Below, piece after piece: positions 60,619 through 64,000 of a stretch of 64,000 nt of DNA. Under the pieces are notes generated by a model. That model saw nothing but the letters and a program-made list of their open reading frames with translations, did no database searches and had not been told where the DNA came from. Each line of letters begins with the position of its first letter. The first letter of the stretch is position 1. The stretch is from Sphingobacteriaceae bacterium GW460-11-11-14-LB5. GTDB lineage: Bacteria; Bacteroidota; Bacteroidia; Sphingobacteriales; Sphingobacteriaceae. The translations under genes and the position numbers were made by a program. Location: assembly GCA_002151545.1 (NCBI GenBank), contig CP021237.1, positions 2,356,001-2,420,000 on the forward strand, written 5' to 3'.

Positions 60619-61839
60619 TTAACCTGCCTTTACGTACTCAAATACATGCTTCATGTAAAGTTTACGTAAAGAGAATGTCCGTTCCAGCGCAATCAAAACA
60701 ATTACCGGGAATATTAAAAACGGTACCAGGTTAAAAGTGTAGAAAAAGAAGGCAAAAATCAAAATCAGTCTGAAGCACTCCAAATAATAAATCCATCTTC
60801 TTTGCTCTAAAAGAGCACCTATATTGATTAAGGTAACCAGTATAAACACAAGTATTGCACCTTTATTGAATGATGTTAAAGCACTATAAAATAAAGTAGC
60901 ACCCGTAAGCATGGCAACGACCAGGATCAACTGTATATTTAAGTAGGTTTTAAACTTCGGTTTAGCAAGATCCTGTTTTTTATGCTGAAAGTACCGTTCT
61001 TCTAAAATCGGACGAATGTTCTGGTCCATCAAGGCAGGGCTTCCGAAAATCGCATTCCACTTGGCCTTGAATCCATTTGCACGTCTGTATGCCTCTCCTA
61101 TTTCTAAATAGTAGTGGAAATGCTGCCACAGGAAACTATAACTTTTAATAGGATGTGTTAAACCATATTTTGGCGCCTCTTCTTCGGCCTGGAAAGTACC
61201 AAATAATTTATCCCAGAAAACAAAAACATCGCCGTAGTTTTTATCCAGGTATTTTTCGTCAGAGGCATGGTGCACACCATGTAAGGAAGGCGTAATCAAT
61301 ATATTTTCCAGCCAGCCAAGTTTGCCGATTAATTGCGTATGTGTAAAAAATGAATAGGCTCCATGCGCTAAAAGTATGGTAATAATCATATTGGGATGAA
61401 AACCAATTAATGGCAATATACACCAAAACACATTGCGGAAAATGGCTTGAATGGTCGTAATTCTTGCCGCCGCCGATAAATTAAATTCTTCACTCTGGTG
61501 ATGCACAATGTGTGCAGCCCACAAAAAATTAATTTCGTGCCCCAGCCTGTGGTACCAGTACCAAACAAGATCCGTTGAGAGCAGTAGTAATATCCATACA
61601 TACCACTTGGTAGAAATATCGAAAATTGAATAATGTATATATATCCAATCGTACACCTGATAAAAACTGGCGGCAATAAATAAATTCAGCAACCTTTCGG
61701 CAATCCCTACGCTAAAATTCGCAACTGTACTTTCGTATTTAAAAATTTTCGCCTTCTTTTGGTGCTGGGCGATCTTAAATTCAATAAATACAAAAATAAA
61801 AAATGCTGGAATAGCAAAAGCAAGGTAGTTTACCGTCAT
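60619..61839 (-). CDS. Sterol desaturase / fatty acid hydroxylase superfamily protein
   Basis: A 406-residue integral membrane protein (about six to seven membrane segments). The diiron His clusters are clear: WYWYHRLGHEINFLWAAHIVHHQSEEFN (HX3H and HXXHH, about 114-141) and HGVHHASDEKYLDKNYG (HXXHH). These match sterol desaturases/alkylglycerol monooxygenases, which hydroxylate or desaturate lipids. Substrate in this organism unknown; a sphingolipid or ether-lipid role is an inference. Confidence 0.88.
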   Translation of the reverse strand: MTVNYLAFAIPAFFIFVFIEFKIAQHQKKAKIFKYESTVANFSVGIAERLLNLFIAASFYQVYDWIYIHYSIFDISTKWYVWILLLLSTDLVWYWYHRLGHEINFLWAAHIVHHQSEEFNLSAAARITTIQAIFRNVFWCILPLIGFHPNMIITILLAHGAYSFFTHTQLIGKLGWLENILITPSLHGVHHASDEKYLDKNYGDVFVFWDKLFGTFQAEEEAPKYGLTHPIKSYSFLWQHFHYYLEIGEAYRRANGFKAKWNAIFGSPALMDQNIRPILEERYFQHKKQDLAKPKFKTYLNIQLILVVAMLTGATLFYSALTSFNKGAILVFILVTLINIGALLEQRRWIYYLECFRLILIFAFFFYTFNLVPFLIFPVIVLIALERTFSLRKLYMKHVFEYVKAG

Positions 61840-61879
61840 AACAATTTAGATCTTTTTTAAGTTTAACGGAACAAACTTA

Positions 61880-61919
61880 AATATATTCTATTAAATACAT
61901 AGATTTTATAGAATATATT
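61880..61919. promoter_or_regulatory. 12+12 bp dyad between the desaturase and glucokinase genes
   Basis: AATATATTCTAT and ATAGAATATATT pair perfectly, with 16 bp between the arms. It lies in the 164 bp divergent gap. Candidate operator for one or both genes. Confidence 0.4.
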
Positions 61920-62003
61920 ATTACACCTAAATTACTTCGATCTTGATTTAATGTTTGTCGTTTTAATTTATTTGTAGAACTTCGAAATTATAAATACACC
62001 CTT

Positions 62004-62762
62004 ATGGCTACAAAGAAAAAAGCTGAAAACAACAATATATTATCGATCGATATTGGCGGTACGAGTATAAAAACGGTTCTTTTGGATGAAAGCGGAAATA
62101 TGCTTACTGAATATTTAAAAAGCAAAACCCCACCTGAGGCTACTCCGAAAGACATTGTTTCTGGTATTGTTGAATTGATTAAGCCCTTCCCCGACAGTTA
62201 TAATCGTGTGTCGATCGGTTTTCCAGGTTACGTTAAAAACGGTATTGTTAAAACCGCGCCAAACCTGGCCAAAAATAAATGGACAGATATTGATCTGGCG
62301 CAGCGTGTGGCCAACGAGCTGGGTAAATCAGTGCGTTTGGTAAATGATGCTGACCAACAGGGCCTTGGTGTGGTTGAAGGCAAAGGTTTCGAAATCGTTT
62401 TCACAGTAGGTACAGGTTTCGGAACGGCTTTATTATTTGATGGAGAGTTATTGCCGCATCTGGAGCTTGCACATTTCCCGATCAGCAAAGAAGAAGATTA
62501 TGACGATTATATCGGAAACAAGGCCTTCGAAAAAATCGGCACGGAGCGCTGGAATAAAAGGCTTAAAAAATTAATCGAAATCTATAAAACGGTTTTCAAT
62601 TATGATACCTTATATATTGGAGGTGGCAATTCGAAACAGATAGACTTTAAACTGGAAAGCAATATTAAAATTGTAACCAACAGAGATGGAATTAAAGGCG
62701 GTGCCAAACTCTGGAAACTGGCCGATAAGTACAACATCTTTACGGTTGAACCTAAAAAATAA
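62004..62762 (+). CDS. Polyphosphate glucokinase-like ROK kinase
   Basis: A 252-residue ROK-type sugar kinase. The phosphate-binding loop is LSIDIGGTSIKTVL (about 13-26), the glucose-contacting region is PNLAKNKWTDIDL and LVNDADQQGLG (catalytic Asp about residue 114), and VGTGFGTALLFDGELLPHLELAHFP is the ADP/phosphate-2 and polyphosphate-glucokinase-like stretch. It phosphorylates glucose to glucose-6-phosphate with polyphosphate or ATP. gnd follows in the same direction, so the pair feeds the pentose phosphate route. Confidence 0.85.
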   Translation: MATKKKAENNNILSIDIGGTSIKTVLLDESGNMLTEYLKSKTPPEATPKDIVSGIVELIKPFPDSYNRVSIGFPGYVKNGIVKTAPNLAKNKWTDIDLAQRVANELGKSVRLVNDADQQGLGVVEGKGFEIVFTVGTGFGTALLFDGELLPHLELAHFPISKEEDYDDYIGNKAFEKIGTERWNKRLKKLIEIYKTVFNYDTLYIGGGNSKQIDFKLESNIKIVTNRDGIKGGAKLWKLADKYNIFTVEPKK

Positions 62763-62848
62763 TTAACCATTATTACAATCTTTTAACAACAATAGCTGCA
62801 ATATTAATTTGTAAACCCTAATTTTGGGTGCATTAGAAAAAATAAAAA

Positions 62849-64000
62849 ATGGCAAATAACGATTCGAAAAAATATAAATTGGGAATGATCGGTTTAGGCA
62901 CGATGGGCCGGAACTTATTATTAAACATGGCTGATAAAGGCTTCTCTGTAACAGGTTACGATAAAGACAGAAAAATGATCTCGAAACTTGAAGAAGAAGG
63001 CAAAAAACACAACTTAGAAGGATTTGACGATATTGAAAGCTTTATTTCCAGCTTACAAACATCACGTACGTTAATCTTATTAGTACCAGCCGGACCAATT
63101 GTAGATAGCGTTATTGCAGAATTAAAACCGCTTTTAAGCAAAGGTGACATTATTATCGATAGTGGAAATTCACATTTTACTGATACCAACCGCCGTGTTG
63201 ACGAACTGGAAAAAGATGGTCTGCATTTCTTCGGAATGGGCATTTCTGGTGGCGAAGAAGGTGCACGTTTTGGTCCGAGTATGATGCCAGGTGGCGATAA
63301 ACAAGCTTATAACGTCGTAAAAGACGTTTTTGACGCTGTAGCGGCTAAAGTTGGAACCGATCCTTGCGTAACTTACATTGGCCCTGGTGCTTCTGGTCAC
63401 TTTGTTAAAATGGTGCACAATGGAATCGAATATGCCATTATGGAGCTTATTGCTGAGGTATACGGAATCCTTAAAAATGGTTTAGGTTATTCTAACAACG
63501 AAATATATCAGGTATTTAAAAAATGGAACGAAGGCAGACTGCAATCATTCTTATTGGAAATTACTGCCGAAATCTTCCTTTTTAAAGATACCGAAACACA
63601 AAACGATCTTTTAGATCAGATTAAAGATGAAGCACGCTCAAAAGGAACCGGAAAATGGACTTCAGAAGTTTCAATGGAACTGCAGTTACCGGTACCCACA
63701 ATTAACGAAGCTGTTTCTAACCGCGATTTATCTAAATTCAAAAAACTAAGGGTTTCTTTAGAAGAAGCGTTTGGTAAAAAAGATACTAAAATAGCGGTGA
63801 CTGTTGATGAACTGGAAGATGCATTTTACTTCTCTATGATCAGTGCCTATGCACAGGGGATGCATTTACTCGTTCAGGCATCAAAAGAATATCAATACGA
63901 CTTACAATTACAGGAAATTGCCAAAATCTGGCGTGGAGGCTGTATCATCAGGGCTAAATTCTTAGAAGATATTTATCAGGCTTACGATAAAAACAATGCG
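62849..64000 (+). CDS. gnd: 6-phosphogluconate dehydrogenase, 5' part
   Basis: The first 384 codons of gnd; the frame runs off the right edge. The product oxidises 6-phosphogluconate to ribulose-5-phosphate and CO2, making NADPH. Seen: the N-terminal GMIGLGTMGRNL dinucleotide-binding loop (about 13-24), VDELEKDGLHFFGMGISGGEEGARFGPS (6PGD signature), the catalytic Lys/Asn in GASGHFVKMVHNGIEYA, and KWNEGRLQSFLLEI. It lies 86 bp after the glucokinase gene. Confidence 0.95.
   Translation, partial: MANNDSKKYKLGMIGLGTMGRNLLLNMADKGFSVTGYDKDRKMISKLEEEGKKHNLEGFDDIESFISSLQTSRTLILLVPAGPIVDSVIAELKPLLSKGDIIIDSGNSHFTDTNRRVDELEKDGLHFFGMGISGGEEGARFGPSMMPGGDKQAYNVVKDVFDAVAAKVGTDPCVTYIGPGASGHFVKMVHNGIEYAIMELIAEVYGILKNGLGYSNNEIYQVFKKWNEGRLQSFLLEITAEIFLFKDTETQNDLLDQIKDEARSKGTGKWTSEVSMELQLPVPTINEAVSNRDLSKFKKLRVSLEEAFGKKDTKIAVTVDELEDAFYFSMISAYAQGMHLLVQASKEYQYDLQLQEIAKIWRGGCIIRAKFLEDIYQAYDKNNA

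Noticed and set aside
1..64000. CRISPR array
   Set aside because: Repeats seen are irregular palindromic intergenic elements; no evenly spaced 25-40 bp direct repeats with unique spacers were found.

Overview
The window is a chromosomal segment from a Bacteroidota bacterium, most likely a Pedobacter-like member of the Sphingobacteriaceae. The evidence is a SusC/SusD pair, Bacteroidota-type promoters (TTTG / TAnnTTTG), about 38-40% GC judged by eye, lipoproteins with short Cys lipoboxes, a GOB-like class B3 beta-lactamase, and intergenic repeats of the 'GTCATGCTGAA...TTCAGGGTGAC' type. I see no prophage, integrative element, CRISPR array or complete insertion sequence. Most genes are core or common accessory genes with ordinary spacing. 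All family assignments come from reading motifs; no database search was run.

Layout. 1-7.2 kb: tail of a lipid A acyltransferase, a glycosyltransferase, aroQ/xerD (divergent), prmC/ribD (divergent), then a transporter, an IMPACT/YigZ protein and a nucleoside phosphorylase. 7.2-16.3 kb: a TPR histidine kinase, the divergent galM/galK pair, an rRNA/tRNA methyltransferase, a YdeI-like protein, a major OmpA-family protein and a DEAD-box-like protein with eroded helicase motifs. 16.3-17.5 kb: a gene-poor stretch with a micro-ORF, a tRNA-Met-like cloverleaf, terminator hairpins and a palindromic repeat. 17.5-26.4 kb: an LD-carboxypeptidase, a YoeB-type toxin-antitoxin pair, a small heat shock protein, an FAD oxidase with folB, an acyl-CoA dehydrogenase, and a frameshifted GxxExxY gene between imperfect inverted repeats. 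26.4-31.3 kb: lysA and an aspartate kinase with two tiny membrane-protein genes embedded antisense between them, then a phosphohexomutase.

32.3-37.7 kb is the most coherent accessory block. It runs as a same-strand series: a CDGQC protein, an MbnP-like lipoprotein, an MbnH/MauG-like di-heme protein, a CDICGC beta-barrel protein, a coiled-coil lipoprotein, a YHS protein, an SCO protein and a cytochrome c. This looks like an envelope copper/heme redox system and starts from a textbook Bacteroidota promoter. It is followed by rnpB (RNase P RNA), a PPK2 kinase, a class A penicillin-binding protein, a giant peptidase/propeller/barrel protein, a GOB-like class B3 metallo-beta-lactamase, a GIY-YIG protein divergent from an S24 (LexA/CI-like) regulator with dyad operators, and bioF-bioD.

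50.6-60.1 kb (minus strand) is a SusC-SusD-lipoprotein-phosphoesterase-glycerophosphodiesterase-SGNH hydrolase operon. It is best read as a TonB-linked system for taking up and hydrolysing a phosphodiester-containing or esterified substrate. The window ends with a sterol-desaturase-like protein, a polyphosphate-glucokinase-like ROK protein and a truncated gnd.
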